Below are positions 16,377 to 25,468 of a stretch of 34,002 nt of DNA, in pieces (within the stretch, counting starts at the first letter, position 1; each line of letters opens with the position of its first letter). This stretch comes from an uncultured Verrucomicrobiales bacterium. GTDB lineage: Bacteria; Verrucomicrobiota; Verrucomicrobiia; Verrucomicrobiales; Akkermansiaceae. The translations under genes were made by a program, and so were the position numbers. The notes below the pieces were generated by a model. That model saw only the letters and a list, made by a program, of their open reading frames with translations. It did no database searches and was not told the origin of the DNA. The stretch covers positions 1 to 34,002 of the forward strand of contig CALBVY010000097.1 in NCBI GenBank assembly GCA_937969495.1. Reading direction: 5' to 3'.

Positions 16377-17252
16377 ATGCTGAGGGGCGTGCAGCCACCT
16401 GATAAGTCGGAGAACCAAGAGTTCAAAAAAGATTCAGAACACCCTTCCTTTAAACAAAGACTCTGGGAGATTATTTTCGAGGCGGAAACACCCTCCGGCA
16501 AGTTCTTCGATGTCGCTTTACTCTGGGCCATCATTATTAGTGTAGCGGCAGTGATGCTGGAGAGTATCCAGCCTATTCATGAGCTTTACCATACCCAGCT
16601 CCTCATCGTAGAGTGGATATGCACGATCATTTTCAGCCTTGAGTATGTGCTTCGAGTCTGGCTGGTGCGGCGGCCGAAAAAGTATATTTTCAGCTTCTAC
16701 GGTATTGTGGACCTGGTTTCCTGTCTACCTAGTTACCTCGCTTTGATATTTACTGGTGGCAGCCACTTCATTGTCATCCGTATTATCCGCCTCTTGCGGA
16801 TGTTCCGCGTGTTAAAGATGCTTGGCCATGTGCGCGGGGCTCACACCATTCTTAGTGGTTTAGCCGCCTCACGGGCCAAGATCACGGTATTTTTCTTTGC
16901 TGTTCTCATCTTTGCCATGCTAGCTGGCACGTTGATTTATGTTGTGGAATCGGGTCAAGAGGGTACCAAGTTTACCAGTATACCTATTAGCATCTATTAC
17001 GCGATTGTTTCCATCACTACGGTTGGCTACGGCGATCTCTCGGTGGAGACACCACTAGGGCAGCTCATTACCTCGCTCATGGTGCTGGCTGGTTATGCCA
17101 TCATTGCTGTGCCCACAGGTATTGTTGCCAGTGATATGGTGCGTGAGGCTCTTCAAGATGAAACCACCCATGCTTGTCCCAGCTGCGGCACTCACGGTCA
17201 TTTGGAGGATGCAGTCTACTGCCGAAAGTGTGGAGAAAAGCTGAATGAATGA
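16377..17252 (+). CDS. Voltage-gated potassium channel with C-terminal zinc ribbon
   Basis: 291 residues with six predicted membrane segments starting near residue 46. The S4 helix RIIRLLRMFRVLKML has arginines every third residue. The pore carries TTVGYGD at 214-220, the K+ selectivity filter. The cytoplasmic C-terminus ends in CPSC...CRKC (about 266-286), a zinc-ribbon-like tail in place of the usual cytoplasmic domain. The first ~30 residues are hydrophilic. No clear ribosome-binding site precedes the ATG at 16377. It is divergent from rplM across 230 bp. The prmA gene follows after 42 bp. Confidence 0.88.
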   Translation: MLRGVQPPDKSENQEFKKDSEHPSFKQRLWEIIFEAETPSGKFFDVALLWAIIISVAAVMLESIQPIHELYHTQLLIVEWICTIIFSLEYVLRVWLVRRPKKYIFSFYGIVDLVSCLPSYLALIFTGGSHFIVIRIIRLLRMFRVLKMLGHVRGAHTILSGLAASRAKITVFFFAVLIFAMLAGTLIYVVESGQEGTKFTSIPISIYYAIVSITTVGYGDLSVETPLGQLITSLMVLAGYAIIAVPTGIVASDMVREALQDETTHACPSCGTHGHLEDAVYCRKCGEKLNE

Positions 17253-17294
17253 TTTTTTTCTCTACTCTAGCAGTATTTCTGCTTGAGTGTGGCC

Positions 17295-18143
17295 ATGTGG
17301 GTCTGGTCAAAACTTTCTGGAGCCAAGTGGATGGACGCTTGGGAAGACCGCTTTTATGGTAATCCCAACGCCGTCATCTCTAAGCTCAAATCACAGAAAA
17401 CCGTCCGTGTAGAGGTCTATACGGAAACCCAAGAGGAGGCTGAAGGGATTCAAACGCAGTTTGGCGGCAGTATCCGTAAATTAGTTCACCAGAACTGGGC
17501 TGCCATTACAGAGCCTCAGCGCCCTCCACTCCGCATTCGCAGCTCTCTGATTATTTCTGGATCACGCGATGCAAATGCGCGACACAAACTCCAAGAGGAG
17601 TTCCCTAGTAGACATATCATCCAGATTCCTGCGGATATGGCTTTTGGCACCGGAGATCACGCCACCACATCCACGTGTATGCGTTTCCTCGTAGACATCG
17701 CCAAAGAGAGAACAAAAAATGGACAGCCATGGAGTATGCTCGACCTAGGCTGCGGCAGTGGAGTTATCGCCATTGCCGCCAGCATGCTGGGTGCGGAGAG
17801 TTGTCACGCAATGGACTTCGATCCCCAAGCGGTCAAAGTCGCCCAGCGTAATACCACCCGCAATGAGGTAAGTAACATCACCGTCACGGAGACCGATGTC
17901 CTCAAATGGAAACCAGAGCGGCAGTGGCCAGTGGTGGTAGCCAATATGTTTTCCACCATTCTCCAGCAAGCATTCCCCACCATCGTTCAGGCTATGGAAA
18001 AAGATGCCGATCTGGTAATCTCCGGAATTCTTTACGAACAATGGGAGGAAACCTGTGCCGTAGCGGAAAAATGCGGCCTAACATTTCAGCAAATCACTCG
18101 CAAAGGAAAGTGGACCACCGCACGAGGCCGCTTCAAATCCTGA
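17295..18143 (+). CDS. prmA: Ribosomal protein L11 methyltransferase
   Basis: S-adenosylmethionine-dependent enzyme that methylates L11. From the ATG at 17295, FGTGDHATTSTC (117-128) is the PrmA family block, DLGCGSGVIAIAA (from 150) is the SAM-binding motif I, and VVANMF corresponds to the usual VVANI block that orients the amino group. About 282 residues, close to normal. Two in-frame upstream codons, TTG 17283 and GTG 17289, could also serve; the ATG is preferred because MWVWSKL resembles other N-termini. It ends with TGA. Confidence 0.85.
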   Translation: MWVWSKLSGAKWMDAWEDRFYGNPNAVISKLKSQKTVRVEVYTETQEEAEGIQTQFGGSIRKLVHQNWAAITEPQRPPLRIRSSLIISGSRDANARHKLQEEFPSRHIIQIPADMAFGTGDHATTSTCMRFLVDIAKERTKNGQPWSMLDLGCGSGVIAIAASMLGAESCHAMDFDPQAVKVAQRNTTRNEVSNITVTETDVLKWKPERQWPVVVANMFSTILQQAFPTIVQAMEKDADLVISGILYEQWEETCAVAEKCGLTFQQITRKGKWTTARGRFKS

Positions 18144-18282
18144 AAAATCTCCCCTCTGTGCGGCAATAAACTTGCATCAACGCAATCATGGAGTAACAAA
18201 CCTTCACCGCTCTGGAGGAGGGTAATCATGGAAATCGCCATTGACCCGCTCCGGGACAACTGCAACCAACCAATTTTACTCC

Positions 18283-19449
18283 ATGGACTCCATTTCATCA
18301 CGCGTTGATAAGGTCGCCCCTTCGCTCACACTCTCTGTTACCAACCAAGCCAAAGCTATGAAAGCACGTGGCGAAGAAGTTTACGGATTGGCTGGTGGTG
18401 AGCCTGATCAGGACACTCCTGATTTTATTAAAAATGCCGCTATCGAAGCGCTCAACGAAGGCCACACTAAGTATACTCCTGCTGCTGGTATTCCTGAACT
18501 TCGCGAAGCAATCGCAGAAAAACTCAAAACGGAAAATGGCATTGAATATGACCCACGCCAAGTAGTGGTCAACAGCGGCGCTAAGCAATCTTGCTTTAAT
18601 GCCATTCTCGCCGTAGTCGAAGAAGGTGACGAAGTCATCATCCCCTCCCCTTACTGGGTCAGCTACCCTGAAATGGTCCGCCTTGCTGGAGGTGAGCCAG
18701 TTTTAGTAGAAACCACAGCTGAAAATGATTGGAAAATCACACCTGAGCAGTTCGAGGAAAACATGACGGGCCTCACCAAAATGATTATCCTCAACACTCC
18801 GGGGAACCCTACAGGCTCTGTTTACTCTGCGGAGGAACTCAAAGCCCTCGGTGATGTAGCACTCTATGAGGACATTATCATCCTCTCTGATGAAATCTAC
18901 GAGCACCTCGTTTATGGTGAGACCAAGCACACCAGCATCGCCTCCCTCAGCAAGGATCTCTATAACCTCACCATTACCGTCAATGGTTTCTCCAAGGCAT
19001 ATTCCATGACCGGATGGCGTGTTGGCTACGCGGCTGCTCCTACCGAGCTCGCTCAGGCTATGTCCAAAATCCAAGGTCACACCACTTCCAATGCTACCAC
19101 TTTTGCACAGTATGGAGCTCTCGCCGCACTCGGCGGAGGCGCTGATTTCATTAAAGACCTCAATGCTGAATACGATGTTCGCCGGCAATTCGTCCACAGC
19201 AGACTAAGCACCATCCCTAACATTAAGGTAACAGAACCACAGGGCGCTTTCTACTGCCTCATCGATACCACAGGCCTCGGACTTACTTCCGTTAACCTCT
19301 GTGATAAACTGTTAAACCGCTACCGCGTGGCTGCTGTGCCAGGCATCGCCTTTGGCAATGACAACAGTATCCGTATCAGCTACTGCACCACCTTGGATGT
19401 TCTCAATGAAGGTTTAAGCCGCTTTGAGGAATTCTGCAAAGCGCACTAA
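18283..19449 (+). CDS. Class I pyridoxal-phosphate aminotransferase, aspartate aminotransferase type
   Basis: Probably converts aspartate and 2-oxoglutarate to oxaloacetate and glutamate. From the ATG at 18283 it is 388 residues. GEPDQDTPDFI near the N-terminus, SGAKQSCFNAI, NTPGNPTGSVYS (substrate carboxylate and PLP contacts), SDEIYEHLVY, and GFSKAYSMTGWRVGY with the PLP lysine K238 are typical of the type I-gamma (AspB-like) enzymes. A TTG at 18241 in frame would add 14 unlikely residues. The gene ends before a strong terminator. Prephenate or other substrates cannot be excluded from sequence alone. Confidence 0.88.
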   Translation: MDSISSRVDKVAPSLTLSVTNQAKAMKARGEEVYGLAGGEPDQDTPDFIKNAAIEALNEGHTKYTPAAGIPELREAIAEKLKTENGIEYDPRQVVVNSGAKQSCFNAILAVVEEGDEVIIPSPYWVSYPEMVRLAGGEPVLVETTAENDWKITPEQFEENMTGLTKMIILNTPGNPTGSVYSAEELKALGDVALYEDIIILSDEIYEHLVYGETKHTSIASLSKDLYNLTITVNGFSKAYSMTGWRVGYAAAPTELAQAMSKIQGHTTSNATTFAQYGALAALGGGADFIKDLNAEYDVRRQFVHSRLSTIPNIKVTEPQGAFYCLIDTTGLGLTSVNLCDKLLNRYRVAAVPGIAFGNDNSIRISYCTTLDVLNEGLSRFEEFCKAH

Positions 19450-19476
19450 TCACGCTATCCAAGAACCCTCTTTCTA

Positions 19477-19511
19477 CACGGCGCATTGATTAAAATGCGC
19501 CGTGTTTTTTT
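19477..19511 (+). terminator. Rho-independent terminator after the aminotransferase gene
   Basis: A 10-bp stem, CACGGCGCAT (19477-19486) and ATGCGCCGTG (19495-19504), has an 8-base loop and seven T residues after it. It is oriented for the plus strand. It lies between convergent genes and has no T-tract on the other strand. Confidence 0.9.
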
Positions 19512-19537
19512 ATTGCTCTAACTACTGCCGATGGAGG

Positions 19538-20302
19538 CTATGAATAAGAAACATGATCTAAAATCAAGCCTGCTGCAGGAGCACAATAAGGCGCCCGACC
19601 ATTGGGTAATTCACTAGACTGATTTAATAGCCCAGTAAGATCATCTAACCTCAAACGCCCCTGGGCGGCATAAACGGCAGACCCTGTTAGCATGCGTGCC
19701 ATTTTATAAAGAAATCCATTCCCTGTGTAGGTGATCCGATAACCCTCCGCCGTTGTCACGAGATCACAACGGCTCAATCTCCGTGTGTATGATGTTTCCT
19801 CCGTCTCATTACCACGTTTAGCAGAGAAGGCACGGAAGCAGTGCTCACCTTCAAGAATTTCCAAAGCTTGCTTGAGGGTAGCTGGATCTAACTGTCGGGG
19901 TAAATGCCAAGCCAGCCCAGCTTGTAGCGGTGGCAGAACGGGGGCAAGGCAGAGGTCATAGGTATAGGTTTTTGCCACTGCGGAAAAACGGGCATGGAAA
20001 TCTTCATCTACTTGCTCGCAGTCCATGGCGCGAATGGTGGCTGGCAGCTTGGTATTCACGGCTGGCACCCAGTTATAGGGATTCATATTAAACCCCTCCG
20101 GCGTATCAAAATGCGCTATTTGCCCCAATGCATGCACACCAGTATCCGTCCGCCCAGAGCCCTGAATACGGATCTCCTGCTTAGCAACTTCAGAGAGTGC
20201 TTGCTGTATCAAGTCCTGAACCGTGTTTCCGCTAGGCTGGGTAGCCCAGCCCTCGTAAGGTCTCCCGTCATACGCGATGGTGAGTTTAAGTCGCACGCAC
20301 AT
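19538..20302 (-). CDS. truA: tRNA pseudouridine synthase A
   Basis: Forms pseudouridine at positions 38-40 of tRNA anticodon stems. 254 residues. LTIAYDGRPYEGWATQPSGNTVQ at the N-terminus, GSGRTDTGVHALGQ with the catalytic Asp near residue 53, RIRGNGFLY-like YTGNGFLYKMARMLTG near the C-terminus, and APAAGLILDHVSY at the end are diagnostic. It is convergent with the aminotransferase gene. The start could also be the GTG two codons downstream. Confidence 0.95.
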   Translation of the reverse strand: MCVRLKLTIAYDGRPYEGWATQPSGNTVQDLIQQALSEVAKQEIRIQGSGRTDTGVHALGQIAHFDTPEGFNMNPYNWVPAVNTKLPATIRAMDCEQVDEDFHARFSAVAKTYTYDLCLAPVLPPLQAGLAWHLPRQLDPATLKQALEILEGEHCFRAFSAKRGNETEETSYTRRLSRCDLVTTAEGYRITYTGNGFLYKMARMLTGSAVYAAQGRLRLDDLTGLLNQSSELPNGRAPYCAPAAGLILDHVSYS

Positions 20303-20423
20303 CTAATATGCCGTGTGGGAAAAAATTGCACGCAATAGTGTCTGAATTTTAATCCCGATTATGTCTAAATGTATATTCTGGGCCGAAACCATCATACACC
20401 TTCACAGAGCCTCATGCTTAAGA

Positions 20424-20885
20424 TCACAGCTGAGGAGCTGGCACCCGGCGCAGCATACGTATTCCATTTTCAGAATCGCCACCTGTTAGCGTCTCAAAAT
20501 CTAGCCAAACCGCCTGCCGAGGAAGCAATTCTGCAAATTTATCTGGCCACTCGACTACCATGACACCTGCTTCATCAAGATACTCATCCCAGCCGATACG
20601 GAGAACCTCCTGCACGCTATCCATCCGGTAAAAATCAAAGTGAAAAAGTGGTAATCTGCCACCACCATACTCATGCGCTAATGAAAAAGTAGGGCTAGTT
20701 ACTTGGGCATCACAGCCAAGACCTGCCGCCAGCCCTTTGGTAAAATGTGTCTTCCCCGCACCCAGTCCACCACGGAGCGCCAGCACATCACCAGCCACTA
20801 GCTGCTGGGCAAAACTCTCACCAAGCTCAATCATACCCTTGGGGCTATTCACCCGCTGCTGCCACTGCTTTTCTAACACACTCAT
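20424..20885 (-). CDS. tsaE: tRNA threonylcarbamoyladenosine biosynthesis ATPase TsaE
   Basis: ATPase partner of TsaB-TsaD in making t6A37 of ANN-decoding tRNAs. 153 residues, the normal size. Walker A GGLGAGKTHFTKGLA near 39-52, TSPTFSLAHEY, FHFDFYR and VVVEWPDKF are all TsaE signatures. It ends with TGA. The TetR-family gene is 5 bp upstream and the two are probably cotranscribed. 121 bp separate it from truA. Confidence 0.94.
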   Translation of the reverse strand: MSVLEKQWQQRVNSPKGMIELGESFAQQLVAGDVLALRGGLGAGKTHFTKGLAAGLGCDAQVTSPTFSLAHEYGGGRLPLFHFDFYRMDSVQEVLRIGWDEYLDEAGVMVVEWPDKFAELLPRQAVWLDFETLTGGDSENGIRMLRRVPAPQL

Positions 20886-20890
20886 ATTTC

Positions 20891-21526
20891 TTACACAGAC
20901 TGACCGCCAAAGCCATGCACGGTGAAATCAATAAGATCTTTAAGCATCGTCTCACGATCAATCTCTACCACCTGATCATTAGTTCCAGAGCTCAGCTGCA
21001 TAGCTTTTTGCCCAAGACCGTGGTATTGAATAACAGCTCCAGATGCAAAAACAATCCGTTTTACAACCTGTGGCGCGCTCATATGAGGGAAGTGCTTCAG
21101 CAGTGCCAAGGCAAATGCACGAAAAACATCGGTATAAAGATTTTTACTCGTGGCAGGAATATCATAATCTGATTCGATCAGATAGCGTGCAACTAATCTA
21201 AGCATCAACCCAGAGCTAACACCGCATTCCTCTGGCATTACTGTTGGGCGTATCAGCGCATGCATAATACGTTCGAGAGGGATTTTCTCTAACGATCCAT
21301 GTTTCTGTAATTCCTCTTCTAGGAGCCGGATACGGTATTCATTAATGGGATTCATACAGAGCTTTACCGTCTCCTGAATCAACCCTTCTTTACCGCCAAA
21401 ATGATAACTGACACTGGCTAGATTAACGCCCGCTGCATTGGTCACATCGCGTACGGAAACAGCCTCAAATCCTTTTTCTGCAAAAAGAGCCCAGGCTGCT
21501 TTTAAAAGCTGTTTTCTTGTATCCAT
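20891..21526 (-). CDS. TetR-family transcriptional regulator
   Basis: 211 residues. The N-terminal 50 residues are a classic TetR helix-turn-helix: LLKAAWALFAEKGFEAVSVRDV, then AAGVNLASVSYHFGGKEGLI. The C-terminal ligand-binding half is of the general type with no recognised ligand. It is divergent from the DNA methyltransferase gene across 104 bp and 5 bp upstream of tsaE. TetR regulators often act on divergent neighbours, but no clear palindromic operator is visible in the shared gap. Confidence 0.85.
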   Translation of the reverse strand: MDTRKQLLKAAWALFAEKGFEAVSVRDVTNAAGVNLASVSYHFGGKEGLIQETVKLCMNPINEYRIRLLEEELQKHGSLEKIPLERIMHALIRPTVMPEECGVSSGLMLRLVARYLIESDYDIPATSKNLYTDVFRAFALALLKHFPHMSAPQVVKRIVFASGAVIQYHGLGQKAMQLSSGTNDQVVEIDRETMLKDLIDFTVHGFGGQSV

Positions 21527-21630
21527 TTTTCAATATCTTTAATAACAGCATTATATCAGGTCAAGATTAAACGGCTGTATAACTTAACTCCACACTTCCC
21601 ATCTCATCACCATTATGCGAAGTCTACGCC

Positions 21631-22470
21631 ATGCCTACAGCTATTCACCTCATTCATGGCGATTGTCTTGAGAAAATGAAAAACATGCCCGCTGGAGAAA
21701 CTAATCTCGTGGTTACTTCACCTCCCTATAATCTGGGAATTAACTACAATACCTATCAAGACACCAGTGACCGATCCGCCTTTATCACCTGGTGTTTAGA
21801 ATGGGCAACAGAGGTAAAACGTGTGATGTCAGAGGATGCGTCTTTTTTCCTCAACGTAGGCGCAGCCCCTAGTAACCCGCTGTTACCCCACCAACTTTTA
21901 CTCGCACTAACAGACACAGGAAAAACTCCACTATTCACACTCCAGAACACCTTCCACTGGGTTAAATCCATCTCGGTCCAAACACGCACAGGAGAAACTG
22001 TTAGCGCCGGCCATTTCAAACCTATTAATAGCAAGCGCTACGTCAATGACTGCCATGAGTATGTCTTCCATCTCACCAAATCTGGCACAGTACCTCTAGA
22101 TCGACGTGGCGCAGGAGTCCCCTATGTTTATAAATCAAACATCGCACGCTGGGGGCATACGGAGGGGAAAGATAAGAGATGCCGGGGTAATACTTGGTTT
22201 ATTCCTTACGATACCATTATGAGTAGAAGTAAAGACAGGCCACACCCAGCGACATTCCCAGTAGGCCTCGTCGAGCAGTGTATCCGTATCCATGGTCAGG
22301 GTGAAGCCACTAATTTGTTAGACCCTTTCAATGGTATCGGCACTTCCGCAGTAGCAGCATACCGCTCTGGTATAAGCTCTTACACTGGATTTGATATTGA
22401 TGAAGATTACCTCGCAGTCACCCATGAGCGTCTACGTGCGGAGGAAGAGGAGGAAACTGAACTTTTCTAA
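21631..22470 (+). CDS. Orphan DNA methyltransferase (beta-class, N4-cytosine or N6-adenine)
   Basis: 279 residues. The catalytic motif TSPPYN (29-34) comes first and the SAM-binding motif DPFNGIGTSAVAA (from 231) last, the order of beta-class amino-methyltransferases. The SPPY form is more frequent in N4-cytosine enzymes, but N6-adenine enzymes also use it, so the target base is open. The region between the motifs (~residues 110-200) holds the target recognition part. No restriction endonuclease gene is adjacent, so it appears solitary. It could have an epigenetic role or be a remnant of a restriction system. Confidence 0.85.
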   Translation: MPTAIHLIHGDCLEKMKNMPAGETNLVVTSPPYNLGINYNTYQDTSDRSAFITWCLEWATEVKRVMSEDASFFLNVGAAPSNPLLPHQLLLALTDTGKTPLFTLQNTFHWVKSISVQTRTGETVSAGHFKPINSKRYVNDCHEYVFHLTKSGTVPLDRRGAGVPYVYKSNIARWGHTEGKDKRCRGNTWFIPYDTIMSRSKDRPHPATFPVGLVEQCIRIHGQGEATNLLDPFNGIGTSAVAAYRSGISSYTGFDIDEDYLAVTHERLRAEEEEETELF

Positions 22471-22526
22471 CTAAAAATACTATCAACACCCCATTAGCCA
22501 GCCCCCCAAAGCTCGCACTGGCACCT

Positions 22527-23528
22527 ATGCAAGATGTCACAGACTTGCCCTTTATGCGTGTGATGCAGCGCTACGGCGGACCAGATATCTACGTTACGGA
22601 ATACTTCCGCGTGCATGCGGCGTATCAGCTTGAGAAGCATATCCTACGCAGCATCACGGATAGCCACACAGGCAGACCCGTTTATGCTCAGATGATTGGC
22701 CAAGATATCACTGCTCTCGTTCGCTGTGCTCAAGAATTACTAACCTATCCAGTAGCGGGAATTGATATCAATCTTGGCTGCCCTGCACCCGTGGTCTGCC
22801 GTAAGGATGCAGGAGGAGGACTACTACGGAAAACTGATCATCTAAACAGGATTCTCGGCGCTCTACGCGCCACCATCCCAGGGAAATTCACCGTAAAAAC
22901 CCGTGTGGGCTACCATTCACATGAGGAATTCAATCATTTGTTAAAGATTTTTAAAAGTCACGGTATTGATACCCTTACTATTCATGGAAGAACCGTCATG
23001 GAACGTTACCGCACTCCCATCCATACCAGCTGTATTCGCACGGCTGTGGAGCAGATGAACTGCCCGGTGATCGCCAATGGTAACATCGTGGATGCGGAGA
23101 CAGGTATCGGTCTCGCTCAGCGAACTGGAGCTGCCGGGCTGATGATCGGCAGAGGTGCTATCCGTAATCCATGGCTCTTTTCTCAGCTTCGAGACGCTTT
23201 CTTAGGGCATACGCCCAAGATCATCAAACGATCTGATTTGTTTGAATACATCATGGATCTCTACCAAGAGCTCGCTAGCTACCAGCAGCACTCTGGGCAG
23301 GGGAAATTTGATGCGCGCAAGCACGTACAACGGATGAAAAAATACATGGTCTACATCGCCCAAGGGCTCGATTCAGAATTTGAATACCTCATAAGGCGCA
23401 GCACCACAGAGGAGGAATTCCAGACTATCTGTCAGGATTTCCTTAATTCCCCTGACAGCCTTCCCCCCCGCCCCCCTGAGGACTCCAAGCTGTTCTGTGG
23501 ATTCGCTGCATTGCGCAGTGACGCCTGA
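22527..23528 (+). CDS. tRNA-dihydrouridine synthase, true start probably upstream at a non-standard codon
   Basis: FMN enzyme that reduces uridine in tRNA. DINLGCPAP, the catalytic Cys in VVCRKDAGGGLL (C91), KTRVGY, THGRT-like IHGRT, IANGNI and GLMIGRGAIRNPWLF (FMN phosphate contacts) are clear. The first ATG (22527) lies inside the conserved first strand: codons just upstream in frame read KLALAP before MQDVTDLPF. Between the in-frame TGA at 22458 and 22527 there is no ATG, GTG or TTG. An ATC at 22482 or CTG at 22518 would restore the strand. The 3' end carries a Pro-rich stretch before the TGA stop. Confidence 0.88.
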   Translation: MQDVTDLPFMRVMQRYGGPDIYVTEYFRVHAAYQLEKHILRSITDSHTGRPVYAQMIGQDITALVRCAQELLTYPVAGIDINLGCPAPVVCRKDAGGGLLRKTDHLNRILGALRATIPGKFTVKTRVGYHSHEEFNHLLKIFKSHGIDTLTIHGRTVMERYRTPIHTSCIRTAVEQMNCPVIANGNIVDAETGIGLAQRTGAAGLMIGRGAIRNPWLFSQLRDAFLGHTPKIIKRSDLFEYIMDLYQELASYQQHSGQGKFDARKHVQRMKKYMVYIAQGLDSEFEYLIRRSTTEEEFQTICQDFLNSPDSLPPRPPEDSKLFCGFAALRSDA

Positions 23529-23546
23529 CGTGCTACTTAGTTACCC

Positions 23547-24341
23547 GTGTCTGATCTATCACCTACCACAGCCAAAGACGAACCACTTATCCAAGTGCGT
23601 GGGCTACACTGCTATTTTGGTGAAAAACATGTATTAAGAGGTGCTGATCTGGATGTTTACCGTGGTGAAACACTATGTATGCTAGGGACTTCTGGTGGTG
23701 GTAAAAGTGTGATGGTCAAACACATGCTCGGCCTCATGCAGCCCGATGAAGGCAGTGTAAAAATCGATGGCGTAAATATCTCCACCATGGACGAACGGGC
23801 GCTGAGCCCCATACGAAAAAAAGTAGGTATGATGTTTCAGAATGGCGCCCTGTTCGACTCCATGAACGTGGCACAGAATATCGCTTTCCCTTTACGCGAA
23901 GACGGCATCAAAGATCTAACAAAAATTAATGAGCGCATCGCTGAAGTCCTAGAAATCGTCCGCCTCCCCGGACAAGAAAAAACCATGCCCTCTGATCTCT
24001 CCGGAGGGATGCGCAAGCGGGTGGCACTGGCTCGTGCGATCGTTGATCGCCCCGCGTGCGTCTGTTATGATGAGCCACATGCTGGACTAGACCCGATTAC
24101 CGCAGACTCCATCGACCGCCTCATTAAGCGGCTTCAGAATGAATACAATATGACCAATATCGTGATTACTCACGAGCTACGGAGTGTTTTCCGTATCGCC
24201 GATCGTATTGTATTTATGAAAGAAGGTGTTGTTTACTGGGTCGGCACACCTCCAGAGATGAAGGCCAGCACTGATCCTGTGCTGGTGCAATTTCTCTCTG
24301 GAATTGCGCATGATGGAGAAAAATGGGCCAGCGATCTGTAA
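23547..24341 (+). CDS. mlaF: MlaF-like ABC ATPase of a phospholipid transport system
   Basis: 264 residues, GTG start at 23547. ATPase that, in the Mla system, drives movement of phospholipids between outer and inner membranes. Walker A GTSGGGKSVMVKH, MMFQNGALFDSMNVAQNIAFPL (the MlaF-type Q-loop block), signature LSGGMRKRVALARAI and VCYDEPHAGLDP are characteristic. The mlaD-like gene follows after 68 bp. The permease gene mlaE, which usually lies between or beside them, is absent from this window. Confidence 0.87.
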   Translation: MSDLSPTTAKDEPLIQVRGLHCYFGEKHVLRGADLDVYRGETLCMLGTSGGGKSVMVKHMLGLMQPDEGSVKIDGVNISTMDERALSPIRKKVGMMFQNGALFDSMNVAQNIAFPLREDGIKDLTKINERIAEVLEIVRLPGQEKTMPSDLSGGMRKRVALARAIVDRPACVCYDEPHAGLDPITADSIDRLIKRLQNEYNMTNIVITHELRSVFRIADRIVFMKEGVVYWVGTPPEMKASTDPVLVQFLSGIAHDGEKWASDL

Positions 24342-24409
24342 TTTTCAGTAACTAGGATGAGCGAAGATTGTCTCTTGCATCTAAGCCCAAACCAAGGGAA
24401 ACTATCATC

Positions 24410-25441
24410 ATGCCCGCACGGGAAAAACGACGCGAGACAACAGCCGGGCTTTTTGTCCTCATCGGTTTGTTGCTCTTAGGTGTACTGGTCATCCAATTTG
24501 GCCGCTTTGGAGATCGCTTCACAGATCACTACCCACTGTATATTGAGTTCCCGAATACTGACGGCATCATCAAAGGCAGTGAGATTAGACTTCGTGGCGC
24601 TAAAGTAGGACGCGTAGCCACTCAGCCAGAACTCACTCTCGGGAGTGCATCCAGCTCCGTAAAAATGGAAATGCGTATCCGAGACAATGTAAAAATCCCC
24701 CGTGACTCCGTATTTCAAATCAGCTCCTCAGGATTCATTGGTGACAAATTTATTGATATCCAACCACCTGAAATAGAAAGTGGTGAATATTTTGAATCTG
24801 GTGAAACGATCATGGGCGCAGGTGCCGGTGGCTTTGATGCCATCAAGACAGATGCTCAAAACATCGCCAAGGACGCCAGTCTCCTCCTCAAGGATGCTAA
24901 GAAAACATTTGTAAAAATCGATGAAGCTCTGGATGAAATCACAAGAGTCGGTGAGAACCTTAATGTCACCATGCAGAAGGTAAACGCAGGATTCCTCTCA
25001 GATAAAAACATCGAAAATCTCAGCAAAGCCATCAGCAACTTTGAAACGGCATCACAAGACATCGCATCCGCATCCAAAGATCTAAAACCAACTATTGCCG
25101 AGGCCCAAAAAACCATGGCAAGCCTCACCGGAGCTGCAGACTCAGCAGATGCCCTCTTTACGAATGCCCAGAAAGAAATTAAACATATCGAGCCCGCCCT
25201 ACGTGATCTCCCCAAAGCAGTAAAGAGTATCGCCAGAGCTGCCGATAAGGCAGAAGATACAATGGCTGCCTTACAAAACAAAAATGGCCTTGTAGGAACC
25301 ATGGCATACGATCGTGAAACAGGGAATAACGCTAAAGAGTTCGTCCGTAATCTCAAACGCTACGGTATTCTCCGCTACCGTGATGACGCCACCAAAGACG
25401 AGCGTGATCCACGTAATAAGTTCCGCGGTAGCCGCAGGTAA
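24410..25441 (+). CDS. mlaD: MlaD-like MCE-domain lipid-binding protein
   Basis: From the ATG at 24410, preceded by AAGGGA at good spacing, 343 residues. One membrane anchor spans residues ~12-32 (TAGLFVLIGLLLLGVLVI). The MCE domain follows (~37-120), with FPNTDGIIKGSEIRLRGAKVGRV and SSGFIGDKFIDIQPP. The remainder is a long helical, Ala- and Lys-rich region that may form the coiled barrel seen in longer MCE proteins. An upstream TTG at 24368 is less likely. It works with the preceding ATPase and an unlinked permease. Confidence 0.87.
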   Translation: MPAREKRRETTAGLFVLIGLLLLGVLVIQFGRFGDRFTDHYPLYIEFPNTDGIIKGSEIRLRGAKVGRVATQPELTLGSASSSVKMEMRIRDNVKIPRDSVFQISSSGFIGDKFIDIQPPEIESGEYFESGETIMGAGAGGFDAIKTDAQNIAKDASLLLKDAKKTFVKIDEALDEITRVGENLNVTMQKVNAGFLSDKNIENLSKAISNFETASQDIASASKDLKPTIAEAQKTMASLTGAADSADALFTNAQKEIKHIEPALRDLPKAVKSIARAADKAEDTMAALQNKNGLVGTMAYDRETGNNAKEFVRNLKRYGILRYRDDATKDERDPRNKFRGSRR

Positions 25442-25468
25442 CCTAACTACTACTCTTTTTCCCTGCCC

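Noticed and set aside
16353-16382. Plus-strand TTGACA at 16353 as promoter of the channel gene
   Set aside because: The expected -10 would fall on the proposed start codon and has no good match.
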